Assembly: GCA_025363495.1 (NCBI GenBank)
Contig: JANYDR010000268.1
Location: 1-6,754 of the forward strand
From: Cyclobacteriaceae bacterium
GTDB lineage: Bacteria; Bacteroidota; Bacteroidia; Cytophagales; Cyclobacteriaceae
Length of the DNA stretch: 6,754 nucleotides
Direction of reading: 5' to 3'
Part shown: piece by piece, positions 1 to 6,268 of the stretch
Position numbering within the stretch: the first letter of the stretch is position 1
Layout: the number at the start of each line of letters is the position of its first letter
Notes under the pieces: model-generated
Databases searched by the model: none
Told to the model about the DNA's origin: nothing
Seen by the model: only the letters and a program-made list of their open reading frames with translations
Translations under genes and position numbers: made by a program

Positions 1-1
1 G

Positions 2-862
2 GAGGCCACAATTCTCTTCTTTACAATCAAGGGGTTCCTTAATCAACAATTTGACGAATCAGTAAAGGGATTTCAGGAATGTTTGGTAAAAGAACCTGAT
101 AATCGTCTTCTTCTTTTTCTGGCAATCAATATGCTGATGAAAGATTCTCAGAGTGAAGAAGCCCTGAAGCTAATGCACATACTTGATACCAAGCCACTGG
201 GCTTGCAAATGGATTACCTTGAATACCTCAGAGGAGAAGCTTTAATGGAACGTGGAGATTACCTCTTGGCAATCCAGGGCTATCAAAAGTTTCTGAAAAA
301 CTATAAAAGTCAGAGTTATAGAAAAGACTCTTATTACAAAATTGGTCTCTGTTATTTTCTTGCAGGAAACGCCGCCCTGGCACAAAAAAATTTCGATATC
401 GCAAAGAAAACAGGAAAAACATCTGCTGATCCCGATAAATATGCTGCGGCTATGCTCGACGAAGGAACATTCCCCAATCCAAAAATCCTTAAAGTACGAT
501 ACTATACTGACGGAGGATATTACAAAGAGGCAAAGGAATTGTTAAAGACCATTACTCCTACCGACCTTCCAAATACAAAAGATGCAACGGAGTTTTATTA
601 CAGAAAGGGAAGGCTTGCTCATAAAACGCAAGACATTAGTGCGGCAAAATTATTCTATCAACAGACAATTGATATGACGGGAACGCAGCAATGGTACTTT
701 GCTCCTAATGCCGCATTACAGCTCGGTTATATAAGTCAGACTCAGGGAGATCTTGTATCAGCAAAAAAGTACTTTGAGAAAGCGTTAAGCTATAAGCGAT
801 ACGAGTATAAAAATGGTATCGACAGTAAGGCGAAATCAGCCCTGGAATCTCTAAAAAACTGA
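2..862 (+). CDS. Tetratricopeptide-repeat protein, C-terminal part (5' end outside the window)
   Basis: The frame is open from the left edge with no stop, so the gene starts upstream; the first in-frame TTG at 83 is not a credible start because repeat-like sequence precedes it. The visible 286 residues are almost all helical repeats. TPR-like units with the Gly/Ala/Tyr-Phe pattern are seen at about visible residues 76-105 (GEALMERGDYLLAIQGY), 112-137 (YKIGLCYFLAG), 199-226 (YRKGRLAHKTQDISAAKLFY) and 238-265 (LQLGYISQTQGDLVSAKKYF). The segment PNPKILKVRYYTDGGYYKEA and the end YEYKNGIDSKAKSAL resemble, from memory, a TPR family common in Bacteroidota and distantly similar to DUF3808/TTC39 proteins. 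TPR proteins act as interaction scaffolds; no catalytic motif is visible and no specific function can be given. A signal peptide, if present, would be in the missing part. The gene converges on the phosphatase with no intervening base. Confidence 0.85.
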   Translation, partial: EATILFFTIKGFLNQQFDESVKGFQECLVKEPDNRLLLFLAINMLMKDSQSEEALKLMHILDTKPLGLQMDYLEYLRGEALMERGDYLLAIQGYQKFLKNYKSQSYRKDSYYKIGLCYFLAGNAALAQKNFDIAKKTGKTSADPDKYAAAMLDEGTFPNPKILKVRYYTDGGYYKEAKELLKTITPTDLPNTKDATEFYYRKGRLAHKTQDISAAKLFYQQTIDMTGTQQWYFAPNAALQLGYISQTQGDLVSAKKYFEKALSYKRYEYKNGIDSKAKSALESLKN

Positions 863-1522
863 TTATTTGCCGGGTGCAAGCACCGGAGAAATATGTACAG
901 CTTTCAATTTTGAGAGGTGCTCCGTGTTATTGTACAATTCAACGGTAAACTGCGACCCGGTATAATTAATCAGATAAAGGCCAAGATTTTCATGTTCAAA
1001 CATATCCATGGCACTAAGTCGATAGTTCAATAACTGGCACAACAAAATGCGCATGGCACGTCCATGCATACAGACGAGAATTGTTTTATCATCTTCCCGG
1101 GACTTCAGCAGATTCAAGAAAGGTCGTTGACGTGCCACAACTTCATCCGGGCTTTCACCGCCTTCTATCGGAATAGAGGTCTCCCCATCCTGCCAGCGCT
1201 TTAAAACATGGTGATAGTAAGCATCTTCTTCGGGTGTAATCCGTTGTCCTTCACGGTTGCCCCAGCTAATTTCATTGAGAGCTTCATGCTCCTCATAAGG
1301 TAATCCATTATCAATGAATGACGATACTGACTCTTTGCTTCGCTTTAACCTCGAAACATACACCCTATCAAATGGAATCGATTGATACTGTTCGTAGAAA
1401 GCCAGTGCCTGCGCCCTTCCTTTGTCGTTCAATGACGCATCCACACCACTTCCCTGCACAATACCCTGAAGGTTATAATCCGTTTGACCGTGGCGGATTA
1501 AATATATTTTTTGGGAGATCAA
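863..1522 (-). CDS. Histidine phosphatase (phosphoglycerate mutase-like) family protein
   Basis: The 219-residue protein has the complete catalytic set of the histidine phosphatase superfamily, branch 1. The N-terminal YLIRHGQTDYN gives R10 and the phospho-acceptor H11; R61 sits in YVSRLKRSKES; E84 is in LNEISWGNREG, the usual acid/base position; H153 is in CMHGRAMRILL. Length is normal for small members such as alpha-ribazole phosphatase, phosphoserine phosphatase and PhoE-type broad phosphatases, but the sequence does not tell the substrate. It probably acts in the cytoplasm, as no signal peptide is present. The start is a TTG: an in-frame stop lies three codons upstream (TAA, minus strand 1531-1529), so no longer ATG start exists, and this TTG puts the RHG motif at the expected distance. 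It is divergent from the men block and has its own promoter-like element. A role in quinone synthesis is not implied by the family. Confidence 0.92.
   Translation of the reverse strand: MISQKIYLIRHGQTDYNLQGIVQGSGVDASLNDKGRAQALAFYEQYQSIPFDRVYVSRLKRSKESVSSFIDNGLPYEEHEALNEISWGNREGQRITPEEDAYYHHVLKRWQDGETSIPIEGGESPDEVVARQRPFLNLLKSREDDKTILVCMHGRAMRILLCQLLNYRLSAMDMFEHENLGLYLINYTGSQFTVELYNNTEHLSKLKAVHISPVLAPGK
870..886. terminator. Possible hairpin terminator at the convergent gene ends
   Basis: CCGGGTG and CACCGG flank a CAAG loop, giving a 6-bp GC-rich stem with one bulged G. It lies inside the last codons of the phosphatase gene, just past the stop of the TPR gene. On the minus strand a run of six T (858 to 853) follows the stem after about 11 bases, which is farther than in a textbook intrinsic terminator; on the plus strand no T-run follows directly. 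The position suits termination of one or both genes, but this is weak evidence. Confidence 0.25.
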
Positions 1523-1532
1523 TTTCTTTTAA

Positions 1533-1594
1533 TTTGGCCTTGCTTTAAAGAAAGCACCCGTATTTCGGGCTGCTTCTTACAAACAGGCCGCAAA
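1533..1594. repeat. Long imperfect inverted repeat / leader hairpin between divergent genes
   Basis: The core pairs 1548-1560 with 1566-1578: AAGAAAGCACCCG against CGGGCTGCTTCTT, 12 base pairs with two single-base bulges (A1551 and C1570) around a TATTT loop. Outside it, TTT/AAA (1544-1546 with 1581-1583), GGCCT/AGGCC (1536-1540 with 1585-1589) and TTT/AAA (1533-1535 with 1592-1594) extend the symmetry with interior loops. If the phosphatase is transcribed from the element at 1598-1590, most of this lies in its 5' leader, ending about 10 bases before the TTG start. Function unknown: it could be a regulator site, an RNA structure or an attenuator. Confidence 0.5.
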
Positions 1595-1620
1595 GATAAA
1601 AAAATCACTTTCCTATCATA
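1590..1620 (-). promoter_or_regulatory. Bacteroidota-type promoter for the histidine phosphatase gene
   Basis: On the minus strand TATCTTTGC (1598 to 1590) matches the phylum's -7 consensus TAnnTTTG and is preceded by a T-run. TATG at 1620-1617 is one mismatch from the TTTG -33 element, with an 18-base spacer, inside the accepted range. Transcription would begin near 1585, giving a leader of about 60 bases before the TTG start. No equally good element was found on the plus strand for the men block. Confidence 0.5.
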
Positions 1621-1633
1621 ATCCCTTATCGCC

Positions 1634-2062
1634 TTGAAACGATTATTTAATCCAGACATCACAATAGAGAAACTTAACGTTTTCTCACACAACACAATGA
1701 TCGAACACCTTGGTATTGAGGTTACTGGCGTTGGTGAAGATTTTATTGAAGCAAAAATGCCGGTAGATCACAGAACTCATCAGCCCTATGGACTGTTACA
1801 TGGGGGTGCGTCTGTTGCACTGGCGGAAACACTCGGAAGTTTGGCAGCTCAGTGCACGTTGGACGATCCGAATAAATATTGTGTAGGGTTGGAAATCAAT
1901 GCAAATCATATTAAAAGCATTAAAAGCGGATTTGTTACAGGCACTGCCCGCCCGATTCATGTTGGTCAGCGGACCCACGTATGGGAAATCAGAATTACAA
2001 ATGAGCAGAAAGAACTTGTCTGTGTGAGCCGCATCACAATGGCAGTTATTGACAAGCTATAA
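1634..2062 (+). CDS. menI: Hotdog-fold thioesterase, probable DHNA-CoA thioesterase
   Basis: This 142-residue protein belongs to the PaaI/YdiI type of hotdog thioesterases. The signature is QPYGLLHGGASVALAETLGS at residues 50-69, with the HGG turn (H56) and E65 at the place of the catalytic Glu63 of E. coli YdiI (MenI). The conserved core continues with GLEINANHIKSIKSG (85-99) and the strand THVWEIRITNE. Known members hydrolyse acyl-CoA esters; YdiI releases 1,4-dihydroxy-2-naphthoate from DHNA-CoA, the step after MenB. The specific function is inferred from its position as first gene of the men block, 8 bp before menF. The TTG start is chosen because an in-frame TAA lies four codons upstream (1619-1621) and the later ATG at 1694-1699 would remove the N-terminal helix (DITIEKLN) typical of this group. 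Other substrates, such as phenylacetyl- or benzoyl-CoA compounds, cannot be excluded. Confidence 0.85.
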   Translation: MKRLFNPDITIEKLNVFSHNTMIEHLGIEVTGVGEDFIEAKMPVDHRTHQPYGLLHGGASVALAETLGSLAAQCTLDDPNKYCVGLEINANHIKSIKSGFVTGTARPIHVGQRTHVWEIRITNEQKELVCVSRITMAVIDKL

Positions 2063-2070
2063 AGAGACCG

Positions 2071-3249
2071 ATGGAGAGAGTAACCAGTGTTCAACAGATA
2101 TCCGCAAATGAATTTATCTCTGATGCAATATCACTGTACAAGGAAAATAATTTCTCATTCTCATTGTGGCGTCTTCCCAATTCTTCAGTTGTTTATTTAG
2201 CTGCAAGCAATCAACCTAAATTACTTTCCGAAATAAATCTCGAAGAGATCAATGCCGGATTTATATTTTCTCCCTTTGATCCAAAGAAAGAAAAAATTCA
2301 CCTGCCGGCTGATGAATTCTACACATTCGAATCAGGAGAAATAATTTCATCCAAAGGAAAATTGGCAGAGGAAGCCGTTTTGAAAAATGTGAACAAAGAG
2401 ATTTCTCTAGCTCATTACTATTCGACAAATCAGAATACTCGTATTACCACGAATGAAAATCAGTACAAGAACCTGGTGACAAAGTGTATCAATGAGATCA
2501 CCAAAGGCAATTTTGAAAAGATCGTCCCCTCACGTTCTAAAAGAGTGGAACTTTCTGATAGTTTCGATCTGCTTGATACATTTAACAGCCTGTGCCACTT
2601 ATACCCTTCGGCCATGGTTTCTATTTTCTCAAGTCCTTTAACCGGTACATGGGTAGGTGCGACTCCCGAAATGTTAGTGGGTATTAATAAAGAAAAACAG
2701 TTTCATACCGTCGCCGTGGCCGGCACACAGCCGTATGATGAAGGAGTTGATTTGCGTTCCATTAGCTGGACACAAAAAGAAATTGAAGAGCAGGCTCTGG
2801 TAGAACGGTATATTATCAGTTGCTTCAAAAAAATACGTCTCAGGGAGTATGATGAATCAGGACCAAAAACAATTGTTGCCGGGAATGTGTTACACCTGAA
2901 GACTGACTTTACTGTTGATATGGTTGCCACCAATTTTCCACAGCTTGGATCGCTCATGCTTAAACTCCTTCACCCGACCTCCGCTGTTTGTGGAATGCCC
3001 ATGGAGGCCAGTCTGGAATTTCTAAAACAGAACGAAGGATACGACCGGCAATTTTATAGCGGTTATCTCGGCCCTGTAAATATTAAGCAAGAAAGTAATC
3101 TTTATGTCAACCTGCGATGCATGCAGCTTTTTGCCACTGACGCTATTTTGTACGCTGGTGCCGGTGTGATGGCCGACTCCGATCCCGATAAAGAGTGGCT
3201 AGAAACAGAAATGAAAATGAACACACTGGGCAGGACTATTAGAAAGTAA
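2071..3249 (+). CDS. menF: Isochorismate synthase (menaquinone-specific)
   Basis: MenF converts chorismate to isochorismate with Mg2+, the entry step of menaquinone synthesis. The 392-residue protein has the chorismate-binding domain of the EntC/MenF/anthranilate synthase family in its C-terminal two thirds. K150 in FEKIVPSR matches the water-activating lysine of isochorismate synthases (K147 in EntC, K190 in E. coli MenF) and E200 in GATPEML matches the general acid (E197/E240); the 50-residue spacing is the same. AVAGT (215-219), the metal-ligand glutamate E240 in KEIEEQALV, HPTSAVCGMP (301-310) and AGAGVMADSDPDKEWLET (362-379) complete the site. Length is like EntC (391) and shorter than E. 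coli MenF (431). It could in principle be a siderophore EntC/DhbC, but the next gene being menD argues for menaquinone. The ATG start follows an AAAGAGA stretch. Confidence 0.93.
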   Translation: MERVTSVQQISANEFISDAISLYKENNFSFSLWRLPNSSVVYLAASNQPKLLSEINLEEINAGFIFSPFDPKKEKIHLPADEFYTFESGEIISSKGKLAEEAVLKNVNKEISLAHYYSTNQNTRITTNENQYKNLVTKCINEITKGNFEKIVPSRSKRVELSDSFDLLDTFNSLCHLYPSAMVSIFSSPLTGTWVGATPEMLVGINKEKQFHTVAVAGTQPYDEGVDLRSISWTQKEIEEQALVERYIISCFKKIRLREYDESGPKTIVAGNVLHLKTDFTVDMVATNFPQLGSLMLKLLHPTSAVCGMPMEASLEFLKQNEGYDRQFYSGYLGPVNIKQESNLYVNLRCMQLFATDAILYAGAGVMADSDPDKEWLETEMKMNTLGRTIRK

Positions 3250-3261
3250 TTTTCGCTGCGT

Positions 3262-3270
3262 TACCTTGCA
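3262..3270 (+). promoter_or_regulatory. Degenerate Bacteroidota -7-like element before menD
   Basis: TACCTTGCA sits three bases before the GTG of menD and differs from a common TACCTTTGCA form of the -7 box by one missing T. No convincing -33 partner is seen upstream. If active it would give an almost leaderless menD transcript; more likely it is a chance or decayed element, since the 24-bp gap still fits readthrough from menF. Confidence 0.15.
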
Positions 3271-3273
3271 CAC

Positions 3274-4968
3274 GTGAATACTCCACTCCTTTTAGATCTG
3301 ATTGAACTCTGCGCCAAAAAAGGCATTCGGCAGGCTATTCTCTGCCCTGGTTCACGCAGTGCGCCTCTTACATTAGCTTTTGTCAGAAATAAAAATATCA
3401 ACTGCCGGACCTTCAGTGACGAACGGAGTGCAGCGTTTATTGCTCTGGGTATAGCTCAACAAACTCAGACTCCGGTCGCGCTGGTTTGCACTTCGGGGTC
3501 TGCTGCTTATAATTTTGCACCGGCCATTGCAGAAGCTTATTTTCAGCAAATACCATTGATTGTTTTTACTGCCGATCGACCTACCGAATGGATTGATCAA
3601 CTGGATGGCCAAACAATCCGGCAAAAAGAGATCTATGGTAATCACGTAAAAAAGTATTTTGAGTTGCCACTGGATTCTTCGCATCCGGATGCTGAGTGGC
3701 ATGCCAACAGGATAATTAATGAAGCCATCAATCTTTCTCAATCAGATCAAAAAGGTCCGGTACACATAAATGCTCCTTTTCGCGAACCGCTGTATCCACC
3801 GTATCCTTCAACAAACTCTTCTCTTGTAAAAGATGTACGAGTTATCGAAGCAGTGAAAACTGATTACATCTTGTCAGAAAAACAGTGGTCCTCTTTGCTT
3901 CAACAAATCACAGGTGTTAAGAGAATTTTGATAGTATCAGGACAAAACGAACCTGCCCCTGAACTGACCCGTGTTCTTCAGGATACCAAGTCTTATCCCT
4001 GGCCGATCATAGGTGACGTATTAAGCAATCTCCATTCTGTTACTGATTTTTGCAGTCATACAGATACCTTTCTCGCCCAGTTATCGGATAATGAAAAAAA
4101 AGCACTACAGCCTGATCTATTAATCACGTTTGGCAAATCCCTGGTATCCAAAAATCTAAAGTTGTTTCTCAGAAAGTATAGTCCACGGGAGCATTGGCAT
4201 ATTCAACCAACAGGTAATACACCCGATACGTTTCAGACATTGACGCGCGTGATTCCGGTAACACCCGTTTATTTCTTCACTGAGTTATTAAAGGCATCTG
4301 TATCGCAAACTTTTTCGAAGGATTTTAAGGACGGGTGGCTTACAGCTGAAAGAAAAACGAAAAATCGGATTCAAACCTTCTTTCAAAAGAAAACAGGAGG
4401 TGAATTTGAGTTTGTTAAAAATATCATTGAGTCATTACCTGATAATTGCAATCTTCATCTCGCTAACAGCATGACGGTAAGATATGCCAATCACATAGGA
4501 TTAACAGCTTCGCAAAAGGATATATCCGTATTTTCAAATCGCGGCACCAGCGGCATTGATGGATGTTCAAGTACTGCTGTTGGGCATGCTATCGCTTCAG
4601 ATCGCCCCAACGTTTTAATTACCGGAGATCTCGCATTTTTTTATGACAGAAATGCGTTCTGGCATAATTATCAATTGTCTAATCTCTTTATTGTAGTATT
4701 GAACAATCACGGAGGCATTATATTCAATCTGATTGACGGACCTTCCGGATTACCAGAAGCAGATGAGTTTTTTATTACACAACAAAAGCTAACTGCAAAA
4801 CCACTCGCATCAGAATTTGGATACTCCTACTCGAATAGTAATAATGTTGATCTGAAAGACTTTTTCAAGTCAAATGGAAATGTAAAAATTTTAGAAATTG
4901 AATCTTCGCAATCACTGAATAAAGAAATTTTTGAAGAATTTAAAAAGCAGATAAATCAAAGGTTATGA
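3274..4968 (+). CDS. menD: 2-succinyl-5-enolpyruvyl-6-hydroxy-3-cyclohexene-1-carboxylate synthase
   Basis: MenD is a thiamine-diphosphate enzyme that decarboxylates 2-oxoglutarate and adds the succinyl unit to isochorismate, the product of the preceding gene. The 564-residue length is normal. The N-terminal PYR domain has CPGSRSAPLTLAF (24-36) and the catalytic glutamate E50 in SDERSAAF, matching E. coli E55, then TADRPTEW (99-106). A central domain spans roughly 190-345. The C-terminal PP domain has SNRGTSGIDGCSST (421-434), the substrate/cofactor loop, and the ThDP-Mg motif GDLAFFYDRN (451-460) to NNHGG (477-481). The GTG start is preferred: the frame upstream runs only eight codons to the menF stop, with no ATG, and homologues begin just before the first helix. 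It lies 24 bp after menF and ends in an ATGA overlap with menB, which suggests translational coupling. Confidence 0.97.
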   Translation: MNTPLLLDLIELCAKKGIRQAILCPGSRSAPLTLAFVRNKNINCRTFSDERSAAFIALGIAQQTQTPVALVCTSGSAAYNFAPAIAEAYFQQIPLIVFTADRPTEWIDQLDGQTIRQKEIYGNHVKKYFELPLDSSHPDAEWHANRIINEAINLSQSDQKGPVHINAPFREPLYPPYPSTNSSLVKDVRVIEAVKTDYILSEKQWSSLLQQITGVKRILIVSGQNEPAPELTRVLQDTKSYPWPIIGDVLSNLHSVTDFCSHTDTFLAQLSDNEKKALQPDLLITFGKSLVSKNLKLFLRKYSPREHWHIQPTGNTPDTFQTLTRVIPVTPVYFFTELLKASVSQTFSKDFKDGWLTAERKTKNRIQTFFQKKTGGEFEFVKNIIESLPDNCNLHLANSMTVRYANHIGLTASQKDISVFSNRGTSGIDGCSSTAVGHAIASDRPNVLITGDLAFFYDRNAFWHNYQLSNLFIVVLNNHGGIIFNLIDGPSGLPEADEFFITQQKLTAKPLASEFGYSYSNSNNVDLKDFFKSNGNVKILEIESSQSLNKEIFEEFKKQINQRL

Positions 4969-5789
4969 ATCTTACATACGACTGGAAACCAATTAAGGAA
5001 TACAAAGAGATATTGCTTCACAAGTTTGAGGGTATCGCACGCATCAGCATTAATCGACCTCATGTACATAATGCATTCACACCATTAACAGTAAGTGAAA
5101 TGATTGATGCCATGTATGTATGTCGCGAAGACAATGAAGTAGGTGTTATCATTCTTACGGGTGAAGGTGGACAGGCATTTTGCAGCGGTGGCGATCAAAG
5201 TGTGCGCGGTCATGGCGGGTACGTTGGAAGCGACACCGTACCACGGCTGAATGTTCTTGATCTTCAGAAAATGATTCGCTCCAGTTCCAAACCGGTAATC
5301 GCGGCCGTAGCAGGATGGGCCATTGGCGGGGGACATGTTCTGCATGTTGTCTGTGATCTTACCATCGCTGCCGAAAATGCGCGCTTCGGACAAACGGGTC
5401 CTAAGGTAGGTAGCTTTGACGGCGGCTTTGGAGCGTCCTATCTTGCGAGGATTGTTGGGCAAAAAAAAGCGAGAGAAATCTGGTTTCTCTGCGATCAATA
5501 CAATGCACAGGAAGCCATTGAAATGGGGCTTGTAAACAAAGTAGTTCCATTGGATAAGCTGGAAGAAACCTATGTTGAATGGGCCCGCAAAATTCTGAAA
5601 AAAAGCCCATTAGCAATCAGAATGCTCAAAAGCGCCTTTAATGCCGAGCTCGACGGTCAGGCGGGAATTCAGGAACTGGCCGGGAATTCAACACTACTTT
5701 ACTATCTCAGCGATGAAGCGAAAGAGGGAAAGAGCGCCTTTCTTGAAAAACGTGAACCAGACTTCTCCAAGTTTCCGAAGTTCCCATAA
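4965..5789 (+). CDS. menB: 1,4-dihydroxy-2-naphthoyl-CoA synthase
   Basis: MenB closes the second ring of o-succinylbenzoyl-CoA to give DHNA-CoA. It is a crotonase-fold enzyme, and the 274-residue length is close to E. coli MenB (285). Oxyanion-hole glycines are in AFCSGGDQ (71-78) and AIGGGHVLH (119-127). QTGPKVGSFDGGFG (143-156) contains G145, equivalent to E. coli G156 of the bicarbonate-dependent type I enzymes, and D152, equivalent to D163. The C-terminal REPDFSKFPKFP resembles the conserved MenB tail. In the flexible active-site loop the sequence is GDQSVRGHGGY: the arginine (R81) and tyrosine (Y86) are kept, but S79 stands where E. coli has K89. The start ATG overlaps the menD stop by four bases. 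The assignment over other crotonases (enoyl-CoA hydratases) is secure from the near-identical GQTGPKVGSFD and VGQKKAREIWFLC blocks and from context. Confidence 0.97.
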   Translation: MNLTYDWKPIKEYKEILLHKFEGIARISINRPHVHNAFTPLTVSEMIDAMYVCREDNEVGVIILTGEGGQAFCSGGDQSVRGHGGYVGSDTVPRLNVLDLQKMIRSSSKPVIAAVAGWAIGGGHVLHVVCDLTIAAENARFGQTGPKVGSFDGGFGASYLARIVGQKKAREIWFLCDQYNAQEAIEMGLVNKVVPLDKLEETYVEWARKILKKSPLAIRMLKSAFNAELDGQAGIQELAGNSTLLYYLSDEAKEGKSAFLEKREPDFSKFPKFP

Positions 5790-5790
5790 C

Positions 5791-6267
5791 ATGAGGCAAT
5801 ATCTCTTTATCTTTCTGGCATTGATAACAGTGAAGTCCATGTCACAGGTAATTCCAACTACTGGTAAAACATATGCTTTCCGTCTTGTTCCACATCAGGA
5901 TGTTAAAAAATCTATTATTGAATTCGCCAGGCAAAATAAAATCAAAGCCGGATGCATCGTTTCTTCCGCAGGGAGTCTTGAACAAATGAATCTTCGCTAT
6001 GCTAACCAGGAACATGGCACGATGGCTAAAGGTCATTTCGAAATTGTATCCCTTACCGGAACATTCTCTGACAGTTCATCCCATCTTCACATCTCTGTAT
6101 CCGACAATACTGGTCGCACCATTGGAGGACATTTACTGGATGATAATCTCATTTACACGACGCTTGAGATCGTTGTGATGGAACTTCTGGAAGTTGAGTT
6201 CCAACGTGAAAAAGACTCAACTTACGGTTACTCAGAATTAGTTGTTCGTCCCAGAACAAAAAACTAA
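5791..6267 (+). CDS. PPC (DUF296)-domain protein with probable signal peptide
   Basis: The 158-residue product starts with a charged Met-Arg and a hydrophobic stretch, YLFIFLALITV, ending near SMSQ, which looks like an export signal. The rest is one PPC domain: YAFRLVPHQDVKKSI (28-42), IKAGCIVSSAGSLEQMNLRY (51-70), GHFEIVSLTGTFS (81-93), HLHISVSDNTGRTIGGHLL (98-116) and YTTLEIVVMEL (122-132). H98, H100 and H114 match the three conserved histidines of bacterial PPC proteins, which form trimers and may bind a metal. In plant AT-hook proteins the domain mediates oligomerisation; here no AT-hook is present and the bacterial role is not known. The ATG is one base after the menB stop and the next ATG (menE) is one base after this gene, so it is co-transcribed. 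An upstream in-frame ATG at 5641 would overlap menB by 149 bases and destroy the signal-like N-terminus, so it is rejected. Confidence 0.85.
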   Translation: MRQYLFIFLALITVKSMSQVIPTTGKTYAFRLVPHQDVKKSIIEFARQNKIKAGCIVSSAGSLEQMNLRYANQEHGTMAKGHFEIVSLTGTFSDSSSHLHISVSDNTGRTIGGHLLDDNLIYTTLEIVVMELLEVEFQREKDSTYGYSELVVRPRTKN

Positions 6268-6268
6268 A

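Noticed and set aside
83..85. TTG as the start of the TPR gene
   Set aside because: The same frame is open back to the window edge and the upstream residues continue the repeat pattern, so the gene is cut by the edge.
1318..1548. 76-codon plus-strand frame across the phosphatase 5' end
   Set aside because: It is opposite the catalytic RHG region of the phosphatase and shows no protein-like conservation features.
1536..1633. Plus-strand Bacteroidota promoter for the men block
   Set aside because: TAATTTGG near 1530-1537 has the wrong internal spacing, TATTTCGG (1561-1568 area) misses the TTTG core, and no -33 partner is seen; the true promoter was not located.
3373..3741. 122-codon antisense frame inside menD
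   Set aside because: It has no recognisable domain and lies opposite highly conserved MenD motifs; it is a shadow frame.
5085..5498. 137-codon antisense frame inside menB
   Set aside because: It has no recognisable domain and lies wholly opposite conserved MenB sequence.
5662..5690. Direct repeat CGGGAATTCA (5662-5671 and 5681-5690) in menB
   Set aside because: Ten bases only, read in two different frames within a conserved protein region (AGIQELAGNST); coincidence is the simplest explanation.
5641..5790. Longer start for the PPC gene at the in-frame ATG 5641
   Set aside because: It would overlap menB by 149 bases and add a charged, unrelated N-terminus in front of a clear signal-like sequence beginning at the ATG at 5791.
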